Positions 16,445 through 24,065 of a DNA stretch of 64,000 nucleotides are shown here, piece by piece. A program made the position numbers and the translations under genes. How positions within the stretch are numbered: the stretch's first letter is position 1; the number at the start of each line of letters is the position of its first letter. A model generated the notes under the pieces. That model searched no databases, had not been told where the DNA came from, and saw only the letters and a program-made list of their open reading frames with translations. This DNA comes from Neolewinella persica DSM 23188 (lineage in GTDB: Bacteria > Bacteroidota > Bacteroidia > Chitinophagales > Saprospiraceae): assembly GCF_000373105.1 (NCBI RefSeq), contig NZ_KB890447.1:18970-82969 (forward strand), read 5' to 3'.

Positions 16445-16987
16445 TCACCAACGAACTTCGATCAGGGCGTTCACGTCGTCTCCAAAGCGATTTTGTTGCT
16501 TGGTGGTGACGCTGTATCCTCTAACGGGTTCATAGACCAGGTAATGGATTCCGTCAGAGAGTACCGTGCCGGTTTTTCGGTCAATTTCGATTTTGGTCGT
16601 GGCCCCCACGTCTTCCTCTATCATCAACCTTCGTACGATGAGGCTGCTGTCCAGTGCCGTGTAAGTGGTGATGAGGTGACTGCCCGAGAGCGCTTGCTGG
16701 TCCGTGGCGTACTTCTCCAACCATGCCGGCCGGTTGATGTCGGCTTCACGGAACAACCGCAGGTCATTACTGAAATTTACGTCGTCGAGCTGTTTCGTTT
16801 CCGTAACACCGTTTAGGGTGATCGTTTTTTCAACCTTCATTCCTGCTGTTTGCAGGCGCTCCGCTTCCTGGGAGATGTAACCGTTTAAGTCAAAAAACGG
16901 AGCGGTATCAATGGTGCCGGAGGGACCTTCCGGTGCGCAGGCCGTCAGGCACAGCCAAATGGTCAATAATGAAAGAAGTCTTTCCAT
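16445..16987 (-). CDS. Hypothetical lipoprotein
   Basis: A 180-residue protein with a lipoprotein signal (MERLLSLLTIWLCLTAC, lipobox LTAC, Cys 17). The mature part reads ISQEAERLQTAGMKVEKTI, then beta-rich segments (LIVRRLMIEEDVG, TTKIEIDRKTGTVLSDG, YLVYEPVRGYSV), and probably adopts a lipocalin-like or beta-sandwich fold. I do not recognise the family. It stands alone between repeat-rich gaps. Confidence 0.75.
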   Translation of the reverse strand: MERLLSLLTIWLCLTACAPEGPSGTIDTAPFFDLNGYISQEAERLQTAGMKVEKTITLNGVTETKQLDDVNFSNDLRLFREADINRPAWLEKYATDQQALSGSHLITTYTALDSSLIVRRLMIEEDVGATTKIEIDRKTGTVLSDGIHYLVYEPVRGYSVTTKQQNRFGDDVNALIEVRW

Positions 16988-17426
16988 ATCGGGTAAAGGT
17001 TTCGGCAGTAGGTAGGGTTTTTAAACGGACTGCTTTTTTTCGCTGTGCGGAGTCGTCAGGTAGTCAAATAGTAGCTACCGCTGTTTCTACTCACTTCGCT
17101 GTGCTTGTTCGCCCAAGGTGAGTAAGCGAAGCGTTGCGAACGGTACCTATGGTCGCTACTATCTTACTACTTGACGCGCTGACTATGTGACTCTTAAGGG
17201 CGCGGCCGCAGGTGCAAAATAAAGAGATAAAGGAGCAAAGGGAGAAAGAACATCGGATAAAGCGCTCTGGCTAACCGATGATATAAATCAAATTCTCCAA
17301 ACCTTGCTCAAGAATCACTAACTTAATTCCTTCCTAGCACTGGTTGTAAATATTATCATCATCGATACTTCAATTACCCACATCCGCCCTCGGTTCAAAT
17401 TTAGTGTTCCCGGCCCTTCGGACCAT
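16988..17426. repeat. Gap containing an 8-bp-arm inverted element (17054-17192) and a GC word (17198-17219)
   Basis: Left arm GTCAGGTAGTCAAATAGTAG, core GCTACCGC, centre with CTCACTTCGCTG and GTGAGTAAGCGAAGCG, then right arm CTACTATCTTACTACTTGAC and GACTATGTGAC. GGGCGCGGCCGCAGGTGC follows immediately. The remainder up to the next gene is purine-rich and then AT-rich, with no gene seen. Frame 3 is open without stop from 17322 into the next gene. Confidence 0.85.
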
Positions 17427-17876
17427 GTGCTGGAGCGCATCAACCAACTACTGGCGGGGACCCCGCCGCACATTACGGGAACGACCGTTGGGCATCACGT
17501 CATTCTCGATATCGTCGGGGAGGAGGTGCACTACTGGTCGCCCCAGCTAAATTTTCGAATAGAGGAAGATGAAGACATGCCCGGTCGAGCCATCATTGCG
17601 GGCCTTATCGGTCCCCGGCCAGCTGTTTGGACCCTCTTCATGTTTGTCTACTTCTCGATCGGAGTTAGTGGTTTTTTTCTCACTTCTTACGGTATTTCCA
17701 GGTACATGGTCGGAGATAGCTCACTGGCAATATATGGGCTGCCGCTGGCAGCCGTGATCATGCTGACCGCTTACCAGGCAGGCAAATTTGGAGAACGCCT
17801 TGGTGCAGAACAAGTGGAAATGCTCAAGCATTTTGTGAAAGATGCGGTGGGGGTCGATCGGATTGAGATGGATTAG
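17427..17876 (+). CDS. Hypothetical membrane protein, two transmembrane helices
   Basis: A 149-residue protein from the GTG at 17427. Two hydrophobic helices lie at about residues 65-88 (VWTLFMFVYFSIGVSGFFL) and 99-117 (AIYGLPLAAVIMLTAY), with cytoplasmic-looking ends. The preceding soluble part (ILDIVGEEVHYWSPQLNFRI) is beta-rich. Start is uncertain: the frame stays open upstream to 17322 and the extra residues (ITHIRPRFKFSVPGPSDH) look protein-like, so translation may begin at an unusual codon such as ATT/ATC around 17352; there is no upstream ATG. The gene is bracketed by related inverted repeat elements at 17054-17192 and 17885-18015. Family not recognised. Confidence 0.65.
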   Translation: MLERINQLLAGTPPHITGTTVGHHVILDIVGEEVHYWSPQLNFRIEEDEDMPGRAIIAGLIGPRPAVWTLFMFVYFSIGVSGFFLTSYGISRYMVGDSSLAIYGLPLAAVIMLTAYQAGKFGERLGAEQVEMLKHFVKDAVGVDRIEMD

Positions 17877-17884
17877 CGTTTAAA

Positions 17885-18015
17885 GTCAGATAGTCAGATA
17901 GTCAAATATTGGCTACCCCAAGTCCGCTCCACTGGCTCACCTTGTGCGAACGAGCGTAGCGAAGTAAGTGGAAAAAGCGGCAGCTACTATTTGACTATCG
18001 GCTATCTGACTATCG
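17885..18015. repeat. 8-bp-arm inverted element (GTCAGATA type)
   Basis: Left arm AGTCAGATAGTCAGATAGTC then GGCTACC; centre CTCACCTTGTGCGAACGAGCG; right arm GGCAGCTACTATTTGACTAT followed by CTATCTGACTATCGAC. The arms are complementary with phase slips. It lies between convergent genes and could terminate both. Confidence 0.85.
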
Positions 18016-18020
18016 ACTTT

Positions 18021-20915
18021 TTACTCCGTATAAGCCTCAATAGGCGGACAGGTACAAACAAAATTCCGGTCACCATACCCATCATCCACCCGGCCAACGG
18101 ATGGCCAGAATTTCAAACCAGTGTGTAGGTAAGGTAGGGGATAAGCAGCTTGCTCGCGACTGTAAACATGGTGCCATTCATTGGCGGTGATCTCTGCAAT
18201 GGTATGGGGTGCATTAACCAGGACGTTGTCTTCCGCATCAGCATCTCCGCGAGCAATGGCGTCGGCCTCGGCCCGAATGGAGATCAGGGCATCGCAAAAA
18301 CGATCGAGCTCCTCTTTGCCTTCAGACTCGGTAGGCTCGATCATCACCGTGCCGGCCACCGGCCAGCTCAGCGTCGGCGCGTGGAAACCGTAGTCGATCA
18401 GGCGCTTGGCGAGATCGCCGGCACTCATCACCGATTTAAACGGTCGGAGATCAATGATCAGTTCGTGGGCAGCCCGGCCGTTTTTGCCGGAAAACAGTAC
18501 GTCGTAATGATCGCCGATTCGCTCCTTGATGTAGTTCGCGTTCAGGATCGCGTATTCGCTGGAGGCTTTCAGGCCTTTTGCACCCAGCATCTTGATGTAC
18601 GCATAGCTGATAAGCAGGATGCTGGCCGATCCCCATGGAGCTGCCGCAACCGCCTGGGTTGCTTTGATGCCGCCGGTCTCCTGCAGCGGGTGGCCGGGCA
18701 AGTAGGGCGCCAGTTTTTCGTTACAGCAGATTGGCCCCATGCCCGGTCCGCCTCCGCCATGCGGAATGGCAAAGGTCTTGTGCAGGTTGAGGTGGCATAC
18801 GTCGGCACCAATCTTACCCGGGCTGGTGAGGCCTACCTGCGCGTTCATGTTGGCACCGTCCATATATACCATGCCGCCGGCTTCGTGAATCAGGTCACAG
18901 ATTTCCACCACACCGGTTTCAAACACGCCGTAGGTGCTCGGGTAAGTGATCATCAGGCTCGACAGGTTCTCCTGGTTAGCGGCTACTTTTTCTTTCAGGT
19001 CTTCGATGTCGATGTTACCGGCGTCGTCAGATTTTACGACCACAACCTTCATTCCGGCCATCACCGCGCTGGCGGGGTTGGTACCGTGGGCCGACTCGGG
19101 AATAATGGCTACGTTGCGGTGGAAATCACCCCGGTCATGGTGGTAAGCACGGATAACGAGCAGGCCGGCGTATTCGCCACTGGCTCCGCTGTTAGGCTGC
19201 AGGCTGCAGGCCGTAAAGCCACAGATTTCGGCCAGGTCTTTTTCCAGTTCGGTGAAAATTCGCTTGTAGCCCTGAGCCTGTTCGATGGGAACAAAAGGAT
19301 GGATGTCGGCAAACTCCGGCCAGCTGACGGGAATCAACTGCGTCGCAGCATTCAGCTTCATCGTACAGCTACCCAGTGGGATCATGCTGTGCACGAGGCT
19401 CAGGTCTTTGTTTTCGAGGCGCTTGAGGTAGCGCATCATTTTGGTCTCGGTACGGTGATCTTTGAAGTTGGGGTGGGTCAGGAAATCACTGGTCCGTTTC
19501 AGCGCAGCAGGAATGTGGTCGGTGATTCCGGTGACGCCACCGTCGGGTAGCAGTTCTGCACCCTCGTAGTCCAGGTCTACGGCGAAGATTCGACAAACTG
19601 CCCGCAAGTCAGTGGTTGCTACAGACTCATCGAAGCTCAGGCGGATACCGCCTTCTTTGGGATAGAAAAAGTTGTAGCCTTCGGTTTCCGCCCGGAGGCG
19701 GATTTTGGCAATTTTTTCCGGGCTGGCGGCCACGTGTAAGGTATCAAAGAAAGCATCGCCCGCCAGCGTGAATCCGGCTTTTTTTAGTGCGCCTGCCAGG
19801 ATGACGGTGAAGTGGTGCGTCCGCTTAGCGATGGCGATGAGGCCTTCGGCACCGTGATAAGCGGCGTAGAAACCGGCCATATTTGCCAGTAGGGCCTGGG
19901 CTGTACAAATGTTGGAGGTCGCCTTCTCACGACGAATGTGCTGCTCTCTGGTTTGCAGCGCCATGCGCAGGGCGAAGTTGCCGTGGCGATCCTGACTAAC
20001 GCCGATGATGCGGCCAGGGATTTGTCGTTTGTATTTGTCGTCAGTAGCGAAAAAGGCAGCGTGCGGTCCGCCAAAGCCCATCGGTACGCCGAAGCGCTGG
20101 CTATTGCCTACTACCGCATCGGCTCCCCATTCGCCGGGTGGTATAAGGAGGGTCAGGGCGAGCAGGTCAGCAGCTACAACGGTAAATACGTCCGCCTCTT
20201 TTGCTTTGGCAACGAGGTCTCTGTAATCCCCAATCTGGCCGTCTGCACCAGGGTATTGCAGCAGCATGCCGAAAACGGTGTCGGCGGGAAAATCAAATTT
20301 ATCCACGGGCCGAACGTCCACTTTAATACCAAGCGGCTCTGCGCGGGTTTCGAGGATGGCGACGGTCTGAGGAAGTACCTGGTCAGAGACCAGAAAAGTA
20401 TTAACCGGTTCGTCCTTTACCCGCTTGTTCCGCTGCGCGTGAAACATGGTCATGGCTTCGGCAGCGGCGGTACCCTCGTCCAGGAGACTGGCGTTGGCCA
20501 CCGGCAGGCCAGTTAGGTCAGACACCATCGTCTGAAAATTCAGCAGGCTTTCCAGCCGGCCCTGGGCAATTTCTGCCTGGTATGGCGTGTACTGGGTGTA
20601 CCAACCGGGGTTAGAAAAGACGTTCCGTAAAATGACGCTGGGGGTTACTGTATTGTAGTAACCCATGCCGATAAAGGACCGCATCACCCGGTTTCGCTTC
20701 GCGATACTTTTAAGGTGTTGGAGATAGTAATATTCGCTGATCGCGGAAGAAACGTTGAGCTTCTTGTGATCACGGATATTCGCAGGGACCGTTTGGTCCA
20801 TTAGCTCATCGATCGAAGCAGCACCGATGGTCTTAAGCATTGCGGCTGTTGATTCAGCATCGGGGCCGATGTGGCGATCCTGGAATTGGTCGAAACGTGG
20901 TGTAAGCGCAGGCAT
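18021..20915 (-). CDS. gcvP: Glycine dehydrogenase (decarboxylating), P-protein of the glycine cleavage system
   Basis: A 964-residue PLP enzyme that decarboxylates glycine and passes the aminomethyl group to the lipoylated H-protein. It is the single-chain (alpha2-type) form of normal length. The N-terminus FQDRHIGPDAESTAAML is typical. The PLP-binding lysine lies in HLNLHKTFAIPHGGGGPG (Lys about 713), and NSGASGEYAGLLVIRAYH and SESEGK-like C-terminal substrate motifs are present. gcvT and gcvH are not adjacent. A TAnnTTTG promoter box is found 39 bp upstream. No glycine riboswitch is visible. Confidence 0.97.
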   Translation of the reverse strand: MPALTPRFDQFQDRHIGPDAESTAAMLKTIGAASIDELMDQTVPANIRDHKKLNVSSAISEYYYLQHLKSIAKRNRVMRSFIGMGYYNTVTPSVILRNVFSNPGWYTQYTPYQAEIAQGRLESLLNFQTMVSDLTGLPVANASLLDEGTAAAEAMTMFHAQRNKRVKDEPVNTFLVSDQVLPQTVAILETRAEPLGIKVDVRPVDKFDFPADTVFGMLLQYPGADGQIGDYRDLVAKAKEADVFTVVAADLLALTLLIPPGEWGADAVVGNSQRFGVPMGFGGPHAAFFATDDKYKRQIPGRIIGVSQDRHGNFALRMALQTREQHIRREKATSNICTAQALLANMAGFYAAYHGAEGLIAIAKRTHHFTVILAGALKKAGFTLAGDAFFDTLHVAASPEKIAKIRLRAETEGYNFFYPKEGGIRLSFDESVATTDLRAVCRIFAVDLDYEGAELLPDGGVTGITDHIPAALKRTSDFLTHPNFKDHRTETKMMRYLKRLENKDLSLVHSMIPLGSCTMKLNAATQLIPVSWPEFADIHPFVPIEQAQGYKRIFTELEKDLAEICGFTACSLQPNSGASGEYAGLLVIRAYHHDRGDFHRNVAIIPESAHGTNPASAVMAGMKVVVVKSDDAGNIDIEDLKEKVAANQENLSSLMITYPSTYGVFETGVVEICDLIHEAGGMVYMDGANMNAQVGLTSPGKIGADVCHLNLHKTFAIPHGGGGPGMGPICCNEKLAPYLPGHPLQETGGIKATQAVAAAPWGSASILLISYAYIKMLGAKGLKASSEYAILNANYIKERIGDHYDVLFSGKNGRAAHELIIDLRPFKSVMSAGDLAKRLIDYGFHAPTLSWPVAGTVMIEPTESEGKEELDRFCDALISIRAEADAIARGDADAEDNVLVNAPHTIAEITANEWHHVYSREQAAYPLPYLHTGLKFWPSVGRVDDGYGDRNFVCTCPPIEAYTE

Positions 20916-20953
20916 CCTGAATGATTGGTTGGGCGGAGGAATGGTTGTTGGCG

Positions 20954-20961
20954 CAAAGGTA
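20954..20961 (-). promoter_or_regulatory. -7 box of the gcvP promoter
   Basis: TACCTTTG on the minus strand matches the Bacteroidota TAnnTTTG consensus, 39 bp before the gcvP start. No clear -33 TTG lies at the usual distance. Confidence 0.6.
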
Positions 20962-21311
20962 ACTAGCGGGGTTGATTATGGTTGTGGTAAATGGGAAGTA
21001 GTCGGGTCATTTTAGCGTCAGGGTGTTGAATGGCCAGGTTGTCGGGTAAACGGAGCAAGGTGCAAAGCTGCTACTGTACTTCACCAATAAGCGTAGGTTT
21101 TCTTTGCTCCTTTCTTTCTCCTCCCTTGCACCTGCGGCCGCGCCCTGAACTTAGAAAGATACTTGATTCCGATGAGATGAAGCAGGGCCCCGGATCCGCC
21201 GCCCCGGGACACTATGCATGAGGCCAAGAAAGAAGGCCACCCGCTGAGCGGATGGCCTTCAAGGCAGTACAATTTACCGCTGGTAAAGCAGTAGGGTATA
21301 CTTTCAATTTA
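20962..21311. other. Gap with a GC word and a hairpin
   Basis: The minus-orientation GC word TTGCACCTGCGGCCGCGCCC is at 21126-21145, preceded by a pyrimidine-rich CTTTGCTCCTTTCTTTCTCC tract as at several other copies. A hairpin, GAAGGCCACCCGC / GCGGATGGCCTTC, lies at 21232-21260, downstream of the minus-strand C11 peptidase gene, where it could terminate transcription. No gene seen. Confidence 0.75.
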
Positions 21312-23528
21312 CTAGTGCTGGATCAACACTTTATCCGTAAATATTTTGGTGCCGGACACGAGTTCCACGCCATAAAGACCCGTGGGTAGGTTTCCGGTAG
21401 GAATGGTTGCCTGACGCTGGTTGAAGGTAGCTGAGAATACCTGACGGCCGTTCATGTCAATCAGACGTAAGGAATAGTTTCCACCGGTAAAGTTGTTGTT
21501 CTCGATGGTCAGGTCTGCGTTGACGGGGTTGGGGTACATGGCGATATTACCGTTCGCAAAGCTTTCAGTAACGGCATCAGAGATAACCGAAAAAATGTTG
21601 TCATCAAAGATGAGGGTATCGTTCTGGGAATGGTCCGTCAGCAGGTAGCCGATACGGTAATTGCCTACAAAGAGGTTGTCATACTCGAGCATGAGGTCTT
21701 CGTTCCCGTTTTCGATCGTGATGACTGCATCGTCGTCGATGACGAAGAATTCCTCGTCCGTTACCTCGTTGAAGCTTTCGTAGGTCAGTTGGACGACGTC
21801 GCCCGGCACCAGGTTGATCCGTCTCTTACCGGGAATCATAAAGCCGTCTACGTCATACGTTTGGGGAATGATGTTTTCAAAGGTGATATTAAAGTTCTCA
21901 TCGTACCGGTAGGAGATCATGATTTCCTCACCAAGGTTGTCATCGTCGACATAATTCAGCAGGGCCGGAATTTGTATCCGGGTAAAGAATTCTACATTAC
22001 CATTTTCGTCTTCTACTTCGTACTCATAAAGGTCCGAAATGTAGGCGGGGAAACCGTTTATGCCCAACCACATACCGTCGAATTCGTAGGCGAAAATTTC
22101 CTCGTCTTCGGCAACGAAGGCGGAAGTATCGGGGAAGGTGCTGCCCAGGATGATGAACTCATCGGGCATGCCGGGGAATTCTTCTACCAAGACCACCCTT
22201 ACTTCTTCCAGGTCGCTGGCGTGATTTACGCGGATGGCACTGATGGGGTTGTCCATTTTGTTGACACTGCCGTTCTGGCCGCCCCAGATGTTGCCAAAGT
22301 TATCCTCTTGCTGGCCGGAAGGGGGCGTCTGGTCTGCGGCAACGGCGGTGAAGTAATCGGTAGTGATGTAGTCCCGGATCGGATTAGAAAACTGAAGCGG
22401 TGCGTAAGTTTCCCGAACAAAGAAACCGGCTTGTGAAGTGTCGACCATAATATTATGCGGGATGAACATGGTCAGGCCAGTTGAGTTCGGCCGGCCGGAC
22501 GAGTGGCGCTCGTAGAGAACGACCTTGCCCAGTTCAGTCAGAACGGCGTCCGCCTCGGCAGCAAGTGAAGGATCTTTCACTTTGAGCTTTTTCATCAGGT
22601 CGCCAATGTCCACCACGTCCTCTGACTGCTGGGGATCCGTCAGCGATTGAGAATATTCCTGGGCGACAGCCCGCGCCTGCTGTAGCGACCGGTGCTTCCC
22701 TTCCTGCTTTATCTTAGCAATAAGCAGTTCCAGTTTGTCCCGGAGACCGTCAAGCGCGGTAAGATCGGTTACGCTCAGGGTTGTAGTCGGGCCTGAGTTT
22801 TCAGCTATCCCCTGGGCGATGAAACCGTCTACAACCTCGTAGCCGATGTCAAAGCCATTCCAGTCAAACTCGGTTTGCTGCATCGCGCGGACGATGGGAG
22901 CGTAGTCCCAACCGTGGCCCGGCTCCGTTTCTTCGGACGCAACTAAATACTTGCCGTAGTCCTTAAGCGGGAGTTGGGCTTCCAGGTTGGCCATGAGGCA
23001 GGCATCAAAGCCGATCAACTCAAACTTATTACCGGTCTGAACATAATTGGTAGCCGCGATCGCCTCACCGACTTGTGTAACGGAAAACTGTTTGTTGGCC
23101 ACTTCGTCGTGCCCGTATCCCCGGATCGACATGCCGTGGTTCCACATGGTCAAAAAGTAGTTGGTGGCGGGGTAGTTGGTAACGGACCAGTTAATAAAGG
23201 CCGTTAGGTTTTCGGGACTTGACATCGCCGTTGGGCTGGGCGCCACAAAACTCAGGTCCGTCCGAACACCGTCCTTGATCAGGTAGCTCTTGGTTGTCCG
23301 CCAACCGTCCTTTTTGGAAGCACCGGTAAGCACGACGATGTTGACGTTACTGGTATTGGAAATGCTCATCATTTCCGTCATGTCCGTACTGCCGGCCCCA
23401 AAGCCACTCTCCAGGTCGGAACCTACGAGGTAGACAATCAGTGTCCAGTTTTTGGTTTCCTGGGCATAAGTAGCCGTGGAGGAAAGGCCCGCACCGAGAA
23501 GTGCGAGGAAGAAAAATAAATTTCTCAT
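21312..23528 (-). CDS. Secreted clostripain-type (C11) cysteine peptidase with T9SS sorting domain
   Basis: A 738-residue exported protease. A signal peptide (to about residue 22, TYAQ) is followed by the C11 catalytic domain: WTLIVYLVGSDLES, catalytic His131 in MWNHG and Cys177 in GFDACLMA. The family cleaves after arginine. A middle beta-rich region (about 420-655) is acidic and may be Ca-binding. Residues about 660-738 form a type A T9SS C-terminal domain (MYPNPVNADLTIEN, then LRLIDMNGRQVF and LPTGLYGVELVSG), so the protein should be exported through the outer membrane and its tail removed. It is divergent from a second T9SS cargo gene. Confidence 0.92.
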   Translation of the reverse strand: MRNLFFFLALLGAGLSSTATYAQETKNWTLIVYLVGSDLESGFGAGSTDMTEMMSISNTSNVNIVVLTGASKKDGWRTTKSYLIKDGVRTDLSFVAPSPTAMSSPENLTAFINWSVTNYPATNYFLTMWNHGMSIRGYGHDEVANKQFSVTQVGEAIAATNYVQTGNKFELIGFDACLMANLEAQLPLKDYGKYLVASEETEPGHGWDYAPIVRAMQQTEFDWNGFDIGYEVVDGFIAQGIAENSGPTTTLSVTDLTALDGLRDKLELLIAKIKQEGKHRSLQQARAVAQEYSQSLTDPQQSEDVVDIGDLMKKLKVKDPSLAAEADAVLTELGKVVLYERHSSGRPNSTGLTMFIPHNIMVDTSQAGFFVRETYAPLQFSNPIRDYITTDYFTAVAADQTPPSGQQEDNFGNIWGGQNGSVNKMDNPISAIRVNHASDLEEVRVVLVEEFPGMPDEFIILGSTFPDTSAFVAEDEEIFAYEFDGMWLGINGFPAYISDLYEYEVEDENGNVEFFTRIQIPALLNYVDDDNLGEEIMISYRYDENFNITFENIIPQTYDVDGFMIPGKRRINLVPGDVVQLTYESFNEVTDEEFFVIDDDAVITIENGNEDLMLEYDNLFVGNYRIGYLLTDHSQNDTLIFDDNIFSVISDAVTESFANGNIAMYPNPVNADLTIENNNFTGGNYSLRLIDMNGRQVFSATFNQRQATIPTGNLPTGLYGVELVSGTKIFTDKVLIQH

Positions 23529-24065
23529 AATACTGTGGAGTTCAATAAATCGTTTTGAAATAGATTCCGGCTAACCTAAATAATTAGTTATTGCGGAGTA
23601 ATTGAATAGTTGGAGGACAAAAAAATCTTGGCCATTCCATTACTCAAAGATGTAGCGCGTGCTGGCTAATAGTGGCTTTCGGCGGGGGGACAAGAGGGGC
23701 GACACTGAACGGAAAAGTATTTTACCGGACAATTCCAAGGCTCTTACTGCTTCCTAAATTCAATTTAGGAAGCTTCCTGCTGCCAACGAAGCCTACGGTA
23801 GCCTCCCGTGACCGTGAAAACTACTGGACGATTTTACTCAACCTCTACATAAAGTCAACCTGAGTTTAAAAAGACCCCACTACTAAGGAGGAACAATAGT
23901 ATTAAGACGAGGCAAGTGAGGTAAAACGTTTGCTTTTAATGGCCTAATCCCATACTTGTCCCCCTATTTGTCATCCCCATTTCTACGTATTGTTTGCCCC
24001 TGATTTCGGTTATTTGTAGTTCATCAGGCTTACCCAGATTTTGGGTGGCAACATCTCATGCTTTT
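23529..24065. other. 537-bp divergent promoter region
   Basis: Lies between two divergent T9SS cargo genes. It holds a degenerate AATTGAATAGTTGGAGG word (related to those near 45345 and 50461) and AT-rich stretches. TTCTACGTATTG near 23983 resembles the CGTACTTCTAC family. An open frame at 23672-23863 and an extension of the downstream gene to 23994 (TTG) lack support. No RNA gene recognised. Confidence 0.5.

Noticed and set aside
18150-19550. 466-codon plus-strand frame inside gcvP
   Set aside because: Antisense shadow caused by high GC at third positions; low-complexity and without family features.
20916-21311. Glycine riboswitch upstream of gcvP
   Set aside because: The leader is only about 30 nt after the -7 box, too short for the aptamer.
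21630-22436. 268-codon plus-strand frame inside the C11 peptidase gene
   Set aside because: Antisense shadow of a gene with clear catalytic motifs and a sorting domain.
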